Shown here one piece after another: positions 25,221-32,380 of a DNA stretch of 33,963 nt. The stretch is from Merdiplasma sp964643295. Lineage in GTDB: Bacteria > Bacillota > Clostridia > Lachnospirales > Lachnospiraceae. The notes beneath the pieces were generated by a model. That model worked only from the letters and a program-made list of their open reading frames with translations. It was not told where the DNA came from and ran no database searches. Positions within the stretch are counted from its first letter, which is position 1. Every line of letters begins with the position of its first letter. The translations under genes were made by a program, and so were the position numbers. The stretch lies in the NCBI GenBank assembly GCA_964643295.1, contig CAZXSN010000027.1, forward strand, positions 1 to 33,963. Direction: 5' to 3'.

Positions 25221-26159
25221 ATGAATTTCCTGAATATTAAATACTTCCTGACAATCGCCGAGGAAAAGAGCATCAGCGCCGCCGCCCGCAAACTGTATGT
25301 CTCCCAGCAGTCTCTGAGCGAACACCTGAAGAAGCTGGAAAACGAACTCGGGGTGCCTCTGTTTGAGCGGGGCGGCACTCTGCGGCTGACCGTCGCCGGG
25401 GAATGCTTCCTGGAGGGCAGCAAGGAACTGATTACGACCTACAACCGCATGCTTTCCAATATCGACGCGGTCACCGTGCGCCGCAGAAGCAAGATCGCCA
25501 TCGGAGTGCCCACCTATGGGGAACCGCCCTATCTGGCCGACCTTCTGGTGCGATACAATACCGCCTACCCGCAGTATGAGGTTTCCGTCGTCAAAAGGCT
25601 GCATTCAGATATCTCCCACAACATGAACGGCGTGGATCTCTACCTCAGCTGGCTTCCCCTGGATGAGGACCTGGAAAGCGTTCCGATCCTTGATCCGGAT
25701 CCCTACTGCGTATTCTTCCGCCGCAGTCTCGCAGAACGAATCTACGCAAACCAGTGGCCTTCCGTCGCGGAAAACCTGTCTGCCTCGCATGACCTTTCGC
25801 TCCTGTCCGAGATGCCGTTTCTGCTTCTGTATGACAGGCTGGGCCATCTTTCCAGTGACATCGACCGTATTTTTAAACAGTTTCAGTTTACGCCCCTAAG
25901 CGGCTTCGCTTCAGAAAACTATCTTCTGAACGCAGATCTGTGCCTTCGGGGCACCGGGTGTCTTCTGGGAACCTCCAGTTTCATCCGCCACTACTACTCC
26001 CGCGCGGAGCCGTCCCTTCTTAGGGATATGCTCTGTTATCCTCTGGAAGTGACCGGTTTTCGGCCGCTTCTTGCCGTCTGCTACCAAAAAGGCAAACACC
26101 TGCATGATGCGGAAATCTGCTTTATCAAAGAGATGTCTGACTTTTTGGCCAACGGTTAA
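25221..26159 (+). CDS. LysR-family transcriptional regulator
   Basis: The protein of 312 residues starts at ATG 25221, chosen over an in-frame ATG 25 codons earlier because AAGGAG lies nine nt before it and MNFLNIKYFLTIAEEKSIS is the family start. The winged helix-turn-helix covers residues 1-60 (ISAAARKLYVSQQSLSEHLK then KLENELGVPLFERG). An effector-binding domain begins near residue 85 with KIAIGVPTYGEPPYLADLL. LysR proteins usually activate the divergent gene on sensing a pathway metabolite, so this is the likely regulator of the transporter and hydrolase cluster (25071 leftward). The inducer is unknown. The C-terminus looks complete. Confidence 0.92.
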   Translation: MNFLNIKYFLTIAEEKSISAAARKLYVSQQSLSEHLKKLENELGVPLFERGGTLRLTVAGECFLEGSKELITTYNRMLSNIDAVTVRRRSKIAIGVPTYGEPPYLADLLVRYNTAYPQYEVSVVKRLHSDISHNMNGVDLYLSWLPLDEDLESVPILDPDPYCVFFRRSLAERIYANQWPSVAENLSASHDLSLLSEMPFLLLYDRLGHLSSDIDRIFKQFQFTPLSGFASENYLLNADLCLRGTGCLLGTSSFIRHYYSRAEPSLLRDMLCYPLEVTGFRPLLAVCYQKGKHLHDAEICFIKEMSDFLANG

Positions 26160-26248
26160 ACCGACTGTATACTTTCTGCGCCCTGTTCCATATTTCTGTA
26201 CTAAATATAAAATTTAGAGGGGAAATTGTCTAACATTTTTGTTTTTTT

Positions 26249-26276
26249 ACCCCTACAGGCATTTACCTGTAGGGGT
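26249..26276. repeat. 11-bp perfect inverted repeat, hairpin-forming
   Basis: ACCCCTACAGG (26249-26259) and CCTGTAGGGGT (26266-26276) flank the 6-nt loop cattta. The T run lies on the 5' side on the plus strand, so it is not a normal terminator for the LysR gene. A regulatory palindrome or small-element origin is possible. Confidence 0.6.
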
Positions 26277-26472
26277 GTGCAAGGCTAAGAAATCAGGGAA
26301 ATGTCCATGGGCTGGAAAGAGAAGGGACTCCGGCTGATCTGATCGGGTTCTTACCGCTTACGGGATGTGTGAAGCAGGAAGAGGGCTTCCTGTCCCGCCT
26401 GTTTGACAGGATCTGAAAGTCCGAAATCCTTATGGTTTCTTCCGGTTTTACATGCCTTTAAGCGGTTTTCCC

Positions 26473-26501
26473 TCGACTTTTTCTAGAACACCTGCTATGA
26501 T
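26473..26501 (+). promoter_or_regulatory. Candidate promoter of the AAA ATPase gene
   Basis: TCGACT (26473-26478), 17 nt, TATGAT (26496-26501). It is 28 nt upstream of the ATG, with AGGAGG between them. Confidence 0.5.
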
Positions 26502-26529
26502 ACTCTTAAGATAAGGAGGACATACAACC

Positions 26530-27786
26530 ATGCTCATGAATTTCTCAGTAAGCAATTTCAGATCCTTCCGGGACAGAGCAACGCTGGATATCAGCGCCGG
26601 CAACATGCCTTTGTCCAAGCACTTTCTGCTGGAAGCCGGGAAAAATGGGAAACTTCTGCCCGTCTGCGCACTCTCCGGCCCGACCGGAAGCGGAAAATCA
26701 AACACGCTCCTGGCTCTCTCCAGTCTGATCGACCGTGTGACAAGACCGATCCGCTCTTTGCAGGGAAAGGATGATCAGTTTATTCTGCAGCGGGAGGCGC
26801 AGCTTGATCCCTATCTGTTTGAGAACGAACGCCGCGTCACCCCCAGCAGCTTTACTGTCACCTTCCTGGCGGGAGAGACAAAATACCAGTACTCGTTCTC
26901 CGCGCAGGAAAGCAATGTAATGGCGGAAAAGCTTACGCGTTTCCCGGGATCGGCGAAGGAGGAAGTCCTGTTCGAGAGAGGCAGGCAGGATCTGAAACTT
27001 GGGAAGATGCTGCGCGAGGCACACGTCAGCGATCGTCTCAGCCAGCAGATCCCCTATCTGTCCTTCCTGGCGGCCAGCTATGAGATTCCGGCCATTAAGG
27101 AGGTGGAAACATGGTTTAAATCCTGCATCACAAAGGAGTGCGATCTGAAGACCTTCTGTGAGGATCTGCTCAGGCGGGAGAAAACGTTGGACTTTCTTAA
27201 CCAGATGGCAAAAGCCGTCTATAACGCGGACACCGGGATCGTAGGATTCGACATCGATGAAGACCACCTGGTGTTTCAGACAAAGCGAATGGCAAACAGC
27301 AGGATGTGGGAGATGGATCTGGAGAACGAATCGAAAGGGACGAAAAAGCTCCTGGAAGTCATTCCCTGCGTTTTGCTTGCCCTGCGGGAAGGGCGGCTTC
27401 TCGTATTAGAAGACCTGGACGTGTGGCTGGATACGAAAACGCTGCTGTACCTCATTCAGCTGTTCAAGGACCCTGAAATGAACAAAAAAGGGGCGCAGCT
27501 TCTTTTTTCGCTGCGAAACGCCAAGGCGGAGGAAAGCGGTATCCTTCGCCGGGATGAGATCGTATATACGGAAATGGGCAGAAACCGGATTACTTCTCTG
27601 CACAGAAAAATGTTCCATATCGAAAACGTGAAAAAAGAGGACAGGAAAGATTTGGCCGATCAAAAGTGGCAGGCGCCAAAAAAGCGTTCTAATCCGGCTC
27701 CTGAGGCGCCACGCAAAAGATCAGGCCAGGTGGAAATGCCCACTCGCTTTACGATGTCCGACACTGCCTATAAACGGAAAAGTTAA
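26530..27786 (+). CDS. AAA15/OLD-like ATPase with altered catalytic motifs
   Basis: The 418-residue protein belongs to the AAA15-type (RloA-like) ATP-binding family: the start MNFSVSNFRSFRDRATLDIS and Walker A GPTGSGKSN (50-58) are clear, and ENESKGTKK (265-273) is the signature-like motif. The normal DEID-SLHP Walker B and THD switch are replaced. Walker B reads LVLEDLDVWLD (291-301), and the switch position reads FSLRNA (326-331) where FTTHD is expected. The catalytic Glu is thus an Asp, and the histidines are gone. The last 50 residues are basic (KKRSNPAPEAPRKRSGQ). No RloB-like partner follows. It may bind ATP with little hydrolysis. AAGGAGG lies about ten nt before the ATG. Confidence 0.82.
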   Translation: MLMNFSVSNFRSFRDRATLDISAGNMPLSKHFLLEAGKNGKLLPVCALSGPTGSGKSNTLLALSSLIDRVTRPIRSLQGKDDQFILQREAQLDPYLFENERRVTPSSFTVTFLAGETKYQYSFSAQESNVMAEKLTRFPGSAKEEVLFERGRQDLKLGKMLREAHVSDRLSQQIPYLSFLAASYEIPAIKEVETWFKSCITKECDLKTFCEDLLRREKTLDFLNQMAKAVYNADTGIVGFDIDEDHLVFQTKRMANSRMWEMDLENESKGTKKLLEVIPCVLLALREGRLLVLEDLDVWLDTKTLLYLIQLFKDPEMNKKGAQLLFSLRNAKAEESGILRRDEIVYTEMGRNRITSLHRKMFHIENVKKEDRKDLADQKWQAPKKRSNPAPEAPRKRSGQVEMPTRFTMSDTAYKRKS

Positions 27787-27860
27787 GGATACCATTGGCT
27801 TCGCCAGCCTCGCCAGGTAGCCCTGCAAACTTCATTTGTCCCGCTTAAAAGTCCGCTGCT

Positions 27861-28466
27861 TTAAGGCAGGCGATAGCCGATCTCCTCATTTCGCATCCTG
27901 TAAGCCAATGCAATTTTCTCTTCCCTGCTTGCGGGATGCTTATAGGAGAATAGCGTCAGCTGATCCCCGTCCGGGAAATATCGGTTGAGCAGTCGGCTGT
28001 CCAATTCCGCCTGCGTCTGAATCGTTCCATCGGCAAGGATATGGCTGACTTCGATTCCATCCAGGGAAAAGGATCGTCCCACCAGGATCGCCCGGTGGCA
28101 GTCAATCGGATCTTTCTCAGTGCAGAGCAGAACAATCCTCTTTCCCTGGGTTAATCCAAGCCTGACGTTTTCTTTTGCCCGGAGAAAATCCGGGGATCCG
28201 GATACCTTCTCAAAGTCCAGGTACCCTTCCGCCGAATAGAGCTTACGGTCTGGCTGCCGGGCGCCAAAGAAACGCCCCATGGGACAGTATCTGATTTCTT
28301 TCTCGGATAAAAGGGAAGCGAGCGTCTCTTTGTTGTACTCCTCCGCATAGCGGGAATAGGGAACACTGCGTACATCCAGGACAAACTGGATCCCGTAGGA
28401 TTGCAGGTACTTTAGGAAGCGGTCAAACGGATGGCGCGAATGACCAATCGTATAAAGGGGCGGCAT
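27861..28466 (-). CDS. DUF488 family protein
   Basis: From ATG 28466 (MPPLYTIGHSRHPFDRFLK) the protein has 201 residues. The frame is open slightly upstream as TTG, but AGGAGG lies seven nt before the ATG. Family marks are YTIGHS, VLDVRSVPYSRYAEEYNK, YCPMGRFFGARQPD and the cysteine-histidine segment VLLCTEKDPIDCHRAILVG. DUF488 proteins have been linked to nucleotide or DNA-related processing, but the biochemical role is not established. The gene stands alone with a 372-bp gap upstream holding two hairpins. Confidence 0.85.
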   Translation of the reverse strand: MPPLYTIGHSRHPFDRFLKYLQSYGIQFVLDVRSVPYSRYAEEYNKETLASLLSEKEIRYCPMGRFFGARQPDRKLYSAEGYLDFEKVSGSPDFLRAKENVRLGLTQGKRIVLLCTEKDPIDCHRAILVGRSFSLDGIEVSHILADGTIQTQAELDSRLLNRYFPDGDQLTLFSYKHPASREEKIALAYRMRNEEIGYRLP

Positions 28467-28504
28467 GATCGCTCCTCCTTTCAAAAGGATTCAAAAGATC
28501 CAGG

Positions 28505-28526
28505 GCGTCAGTAAAAAAACTGACGC
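28505..28526. repeat. 8-bp perfect hairpin with an A6 loop
   Basis: GCGTCAGT (28505-28512) and ACTGACGC (28519-28526) flank a loop of six A residues. Confidence 0.6.
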
Positions 28527-28575
28527 GTCATTCTGCATAAGCGCCCTTCCCGGACTGGAACACGTATCTTTGGAA

Positions 28576-28625
28576 GGCAGGAAAAACGCTCAGAAAGCTT
28601 ACGTAAGCGAAGCGTTTTTTCTGCC
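28576..28625. repeat. 50-bp nested inverted repeat, terminator-like
   Basis: GGCAGGAAAAACGCT (28576-28590) pairs with AGCGTTTTTTCTGCC (28611-28625) with one G-T wobble. The loop contains a second perfect palindrome GCTTACGTAAGC (28597-28608). It is not at the end of any gene I can support, so it may be a small mobile or structured-RNA element. Confidence 0.6.
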
Positions 28626-28762
28626 ATTCGCTCACATGTTCTTATTTAGCTTTTCAGGATCGCTTTTTTGACGCGGAAAGCGGAAAGAGGATAATGAAAA
28701 TATCGATCGCGCGGTTTCCGTCTGAGCGGGAACGGTTTTTATCCATAAATTTTCAAAAAAAT

Positions 28763-28800
28763 GATTTACAGACTGCCAAAATCCGTGTATACTGTAAATC
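28763..28800 (+). promoter_or_regulatory. Sigma-A promoter framed by a 9-bp palindrome
   Basis: TTTACA (28765-28770), 17 nt, TATACT (28788-28793). The inverted repeat GATTTACAG (28763-28771) and CTGTAAATC (28792-28800) overlaps both promoter boxes, which is a typical arrangement for a repressor operator. Confidence 0.65.
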
Positions 28801-28838
28801 AGTTCAGAAAACCCTTTTCTTAAATTTAGGAGGATCCT

Positions 28839-29102
28839 ATGGGAGCACAAAGATTACGCCGCACCAAAAAAGAAGTTCTGACAGCCAAAGTTGCCGCGCT
28901 GGACAAGTCGATTGAGACCACGAAAGCGAGACTGGTGACCATGAAGGCGGACAGAAAAGAGTACGCCGCGGAGCTGGCAAAGATCATCAGAGAGGAAGAA
29001 AGGACAGCCGAGGAGACGGACAAGAGAGAGATCGCGAAGCTTCTTAAAGAGCAGAATCTTTCCTTCGATGATGTCAGAGCAATGTTGGAAAAGAAAGAGT
29101 GA
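28839..29102 (+). CDS. Small charged coiled-coil protein, unknown family
   Basis: The 87-residue protein is mostly one long helix rich in Lys, Glu, Ala and Arg (KVAALDKSIETTKARLVTMK through AAELAKIIREEE). It ends in a short tail, QNLSFDDVRAMLEKKE, that could be a separate helical hairpin. It has no Cys and no obvious motif. TAGGAGG lies six nt before the ATG. It has its own promoter with a palindromic operator and its own strong terminator (29138-29172), so it is a well-insulated, probably regulated single-gene unit. A DNA-binding or phasin-like role is possible but not shown. Confidence 0.75.
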   Translation: MGAQRLRRTKKEVLTAKVAALDKSIETTKARLVTMKADRKEYAAELAKIIREEERTAEETDKREIAKLLKEQNLSFDDVRAMLEKKE

Positions 29103-29137
29103 CGATCTCGTTCTTTCACACGCAGGTAAGTGTATGA

Positions 29138-29172
29138 AGGAGGCGGAAAACCCGCCTCCTTTATTTTTTCCT
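29138..29172 (+). terminator. Rho-independent terminator of the coiled-coil gene
   Basis: AGGAGGCGG (29138-29146) and CCGCCTCCT (29152-29160) form a perfect 9-bp stem, followed by ttattttttc. Confidence 0.9.
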
Positions 29173-29478
29173 CTACCTTTCCGGTCTGCCGCCTGTCCTT
29201 CTAATTGCTGCCTTACAAAGCATCCTTATATCCGCGGTTTCCTTCTTTACCTGCGGGCAAGGAAAAGCTTCCTTCTTCCTTCTCTCTCATCGAGAATCCA
29301 TTTTTCTGCTTTCTGCATACCAGATCGAAACGAAAAGTCTCCCCCGCCTTTTTGCGTCTGCTTCTTCGCTTAAGCCTTTACACTCATATGCTACCGTCCC
29401 GTAAACCGAATCTTTGCCGATCCTGGCTCTCTATGGGACTGCCTGCCTAAGGCCCTGCCATCCAGGGTGAGTAGGGAT

Positions 29479-29511
29479 AAACAAAAACAGGGCCACCGAA
29501 ACCGGAGACCC
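29479..29511 (-). terminator. Terminator of the candidate small RNA
   Basis: An eight-pair stem with one T-T mismatch and a GTTT loop (29511-29490), followed by TGTTTTTGTTT on the minus strand. Confidence 0.6.
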
Positions 29512-29552
29512 TTCCTATTACGCTCTCGGCATAAGGCTGCGGTCCCTTACGC
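29479..29552 (-). ncRNA. Candidate small RNA of about 74 nt
   Basis: A minus-strand promoter (TTGACA at 29587-29582, 17 nt, TATCGT at 29564-29559) is followed after about 50 nt by a rho-independent terminator. The terminator stem is GGGTC-T-CCG paired with CGG-T-GGCCC (29511-29490), then TGTTTTTGTTT. The 5' part can form a small AAGG/CCTT hairpin. No open reading frame with a ribosome site fits. I do not recognise an RNA family. Confidence 0.4.
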
Positions 29553-29558
29553 ACGATC

Positions 29559-29587
29559 ACGATAATACAGCACGCCAGATCTGTCAA
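29559..29587 (-). promoter_or_regulatory. Promoter of the candidate small RNA
   Basis: TTGACA (29587-29582), 17 nt, TATCGT (29564-29559) on the minus strand. Confidence 0.5.
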
Positions 29588-29870
29588 GAAGATTGTTCCA
29601 AGGAGTATCCCGGTATTCCTATATGTTTTTGGGCATTACACTTTACGTACCTTTGCATCCGCTCTTTCTTGTCGGATGGTGTCAGAAGGCCCCCTTCCGG
29701 ATCGCTCAGGATCCCCGTAAGATCCCGCGGCAAACACGAAGACACCTCCCCGTTACAGGCGGGGGAATACTTCTTTCCTGATGGACCTACTCAAAGGGGG
29801 CACCTGTTCCCGGCCTTTGATTCCCTGCAAAAATCAGATCAGCAAAATAGGTCAATAATGTATCATCTCT

Positions 29871-31021
29871 TCAATAATATGAAACCTTGATCTTCCTTCC
29901 GGTGATGGTCTTTCCCGTCTCCCGGTTTCGCTTCACCTTCCCGGCGTTGCTGACCATGCAGGAACGGGGAGCCCTGACCTTCTTCACGTAGCTGTTTAGA
30001 AACATACAGTCAATGGAACGGATCGAAGAAGGTACCCGAAACGTGGAATCTTTCTTCTGCGGCGGATAGGCGGCCATGCTCTCTTCAAAGCTGTGATAGA
30101 GGACGCCGTCTTTGGTGTAGAAAGTTGAAGGGTATCTGATCCTGAATTCTTTGATCCCAGATTTCGCGAAGGCCGGATTCCAGTCCCCGGATCCCGACGT
30201 TTTAAATTCAATGGTCTGTAATGAGTCCGGCAGAGTAAGAATCTTCAGGCTCTTACAACCTTTGAACGCTCCCGACTGAATGACCCGCAGTCCGGACGGC
30301 AGTGTGACCTTTTTCAGATTCGTGCAGCCTTCGCAGAAGTTATCGGGCAGATACTGCAGATCAAACCCCTTCTCGAAAGAAACGGATCTGATTTTATTGT
30401 TGTTTTTAAACGGGTTTGTCCCATACTCCATGTTTGAAATGATGGCCTTCTTCTTCCCAATCCTGGCCGGGACTTCCACATCCTTCTCCTTGCCGATGTA
30501 CTTGGTCAGCATCACGGTCCCGCTGTCAAGTGTCCGGTATTTCCAGTTCTTCTTTGCATCCGCCTTTTTAGAGCCTTCCGGATCCTTCACCACTGTGATC
30601 TCGCATGTATGCGAGTACCATCCCCAGGTTACGATGTTAAACTTGATCTTTCCGGGTTTCCTATGATGGTCCCCTCATAATTGTCTGTGTAGAAGTTCAT
30701 CCATTCGTCTTCCACGCTGATGATGTTCTTTTTCGTCACCAAAAGATCAATCCGTGTTTCCTCGATACCGAAGTCTTTCAGATACAGAGTCTTCTTTTGC
30801 CCCACTTTCAGTCTGACTTTGTTCGTGCTCAGATGACTTTCCTTGATCCAGGGCTTCAAGAGAGGTTCGGGCTTAGTAAACTCAAAAGTGCTCCAAAGTG
30901 TTGTCCGGTCATCCTCCCCGGCTAAAGTCCTGATCTGACACGCCATCACCAGACACATCACAAGGATCACAAGGCCAAAAGCATTTCTGAAACGCCTCTT
31001 TTCACACATCTTTTCTGACAT
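29871..31021 (-). pseudogene. BspA-like leucine-rich surface protein, frameshifted
   Basis: The first frame (31021 to about 30660) encodes a signal peptide (FGLVILVMCLVMACQIRTLA) and the start of an Ig-like domain (LLVTKKNIISVEDEWMNFYT). The second frame continues the same domain with KPGKIKFNIVTWGWYSHTCE and ITVV. It then runs into BspA-type LRR_5 repeats: IRSVSFEKGFDLQYLP, LKKVTLPSGLRVIQSGAFKG and LKILTLPDSLQTIEFKTS. The shift is one missing base near 30659-30662. The full protein would be about 385 residues, exported and probably exposed on the surface. A ribosome site (AAGGAGG) and a promoter are intact upstream. The lesion may be recent, phase-variable or a sequence error. Confidence 0.8.
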
Positions 31022-31116
31022 CTGACTGTCCTCCTTCTTAAAAGCAGGCGAAATCCCTGCCTCGCAGACTTAACTTTGCCGACTACCATCTACCGCCGGT
31101 TCCCCCTTCCGACAGA

Positions 31117-31145
31117 AGTATACCACAGCCACCGGCAGATGGAAA
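31117..31145 (-). promoter_or_regulatory. Candidate promoter of the BspA-like gene
   Basis: TTTCCA (31145-31140), 17 nt, TATACT (31122-31117) on the minus strand, about 95 nt before the ATG. Confidence 0.5.
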
Positions 31146-32380
31146 TAGTACTGACACTTACAGCCAAAAAGGAAAGAGATTGGCAGAGGTTTCCCTGACA
31201 GGCTCTGTCTGGTGCCTCAATGAGAATCCGGTGATGTCTGGGACAAACAGTCTGGCTCCCTTTTGGGCCCTTCCCCTTCCCCTTCTTCTTCCGGCCCTTC
31301 TTCCTCTGACCGCTTAACCTTTGGCTCTTTCATGCTCCTTCTTCTGGCCGCTCTGTCTTTGGCTCTTTTATTACTCCTTCTTCTCCCGGCCCTTGCCTGG
31401 ACGAAAAAGGCTCTCTCCCGTCCTCCTCCCTTCCTTTCCCTTTCCTTCCCTTCCTCTTCCTTCCCCTCCAATATGTCTTTTCTCCCCACTCCCCAACACA
31501 CTAAAGTCCATTTTCCAGGACATTTTACCTGCGTTATTATATATGAGACTACTCTGAGGGCAGAACTATACCCGGAACAGGAACATACAATGGAAAGCTT
31601 GGAACCCGCTTCCCCCTTAAACTGACCGGGCATGTTTTCATGTGATATGCTCCCGCTGTCAGCCTTAAACCTTAAAGGCAATTCCTCCCTGCTCCCTGAT
31701 TCGGTGCCTGGAGTGATGTATCATCTTGTATAACAAATATTCATAGCGATCTGTTTAACTTCCCAGATACTTTATGTGTCTTACGTCCTGCTTTGTACTC
31801 AATAATCGATGATCCATCCATGCTTTCTTCCCCGATCATGCCGTATTTTCTGACTTCTAACATTGCTGTTATGTAAAGATGATTTTCTTGAATTTCTTTA
31901 AAATTCACAAAGCTTGCGAAAACCTTACAAATCAGATTGAAACAAACCCGCATATGTGCTATACTGTTGATAGGAATTCTTAGGTTCATCCAGATCCATA
32001 ATTATGATAAGTGGAAGGGATGTGTTCAGACTTAGAAATGCTGTATCAAAAAAAAGTTCTTTGAAACTCCCTGGTAGAACAGTGCACTCTGCAGAATAAG
32101 AGCCTTTTTATCCGTCAGTGTCGAAACTGTAGAATACCGATGAGCGGGCCCATATGACTCGCGTCACTTAGAAAACGCGGAGAATACATAAGGCGGTATC
32201 CTTCTTGTCCGAAAAACAGGTAAACCTGGAAACCCTCTTTGAGTGACTTCCTGCCTAGAAAAAGAAAGTTTCAAAAGTCCTCGTCCATCAGGGAACATAC
32301 CTCCCTCCTCCTTCCCACCTCATCCTTTTCAGTCTCAGCGAAAGGAACATTCCACATACGAAGAAAGGAGGTAAAAATCA
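31146..32380. other. Gene-poor region with a pyrimidine-rich tract and an orphan promoter
   Basis: No gene with a ribosome site and a recognisable product is present. Bases about 31261-31470 are strongly pyrimidine-rich on the plus strand and contain a 38-bp imperfect tandem repeat beginning TTTGGCTCTTT (31320 and 31358). A plus-strand promoter lies at 31937-31965. An 82-codon minus frame at 31741-31989 overlaps that promoter and is not convincing. Confidence 0.4.
31937..31965 (+). promoter_or_regulatory. Orphan sigma-A promoter
   Basis: TTGAAA (31937-31942), 17 nt, TATACT (31960-31965). No clear gene follows within 400 bp, so it may drive an untranslated RNA, a decayed gene or a long leader for the AlbA_2 gene. 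Confidence 0.5.

Larger units (their letters stand above)
26160..26529. other. Intergenic region between the LysR and AAA ATPase genes
   Basis: No gene is supported. It holds a long perfect inverted repeat (26249-26276) and the ATPase promoter (26473-26501). Confidence 0.5.
28467..28838. other. Divergent intergenic region with two hairpins and a palindromic promoter
   Basis: The stretch between the DUF488 gene and the small coiled-coil gene has no gene. It holds the hairpins at 28505-28526 and 28576-28625 and the promoter at 28765-28793. Confidence 0.5.
29173..29870. other. Intergenic region holding a candidate small RNA
   Basis: There is no protein gene I can support in about 700 bp. The main signal is the minus-strand promoter/terminator pair at 29479-29587; nothing else stands out. 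Confidence 0.5.

Noticed and set aside
31217..31681. 154-codon minus-strand frame rich in Arg, Lys and Glu
   Set aside because: The residues simply mirror a purine-rich tract; no start signal or family resemblance.
31741..31989. 82-codon minus-strand frame
   Set aside because: It overlaps a plus-strand promoter, lacks a clear ribosome site and shows no recognisable domain.
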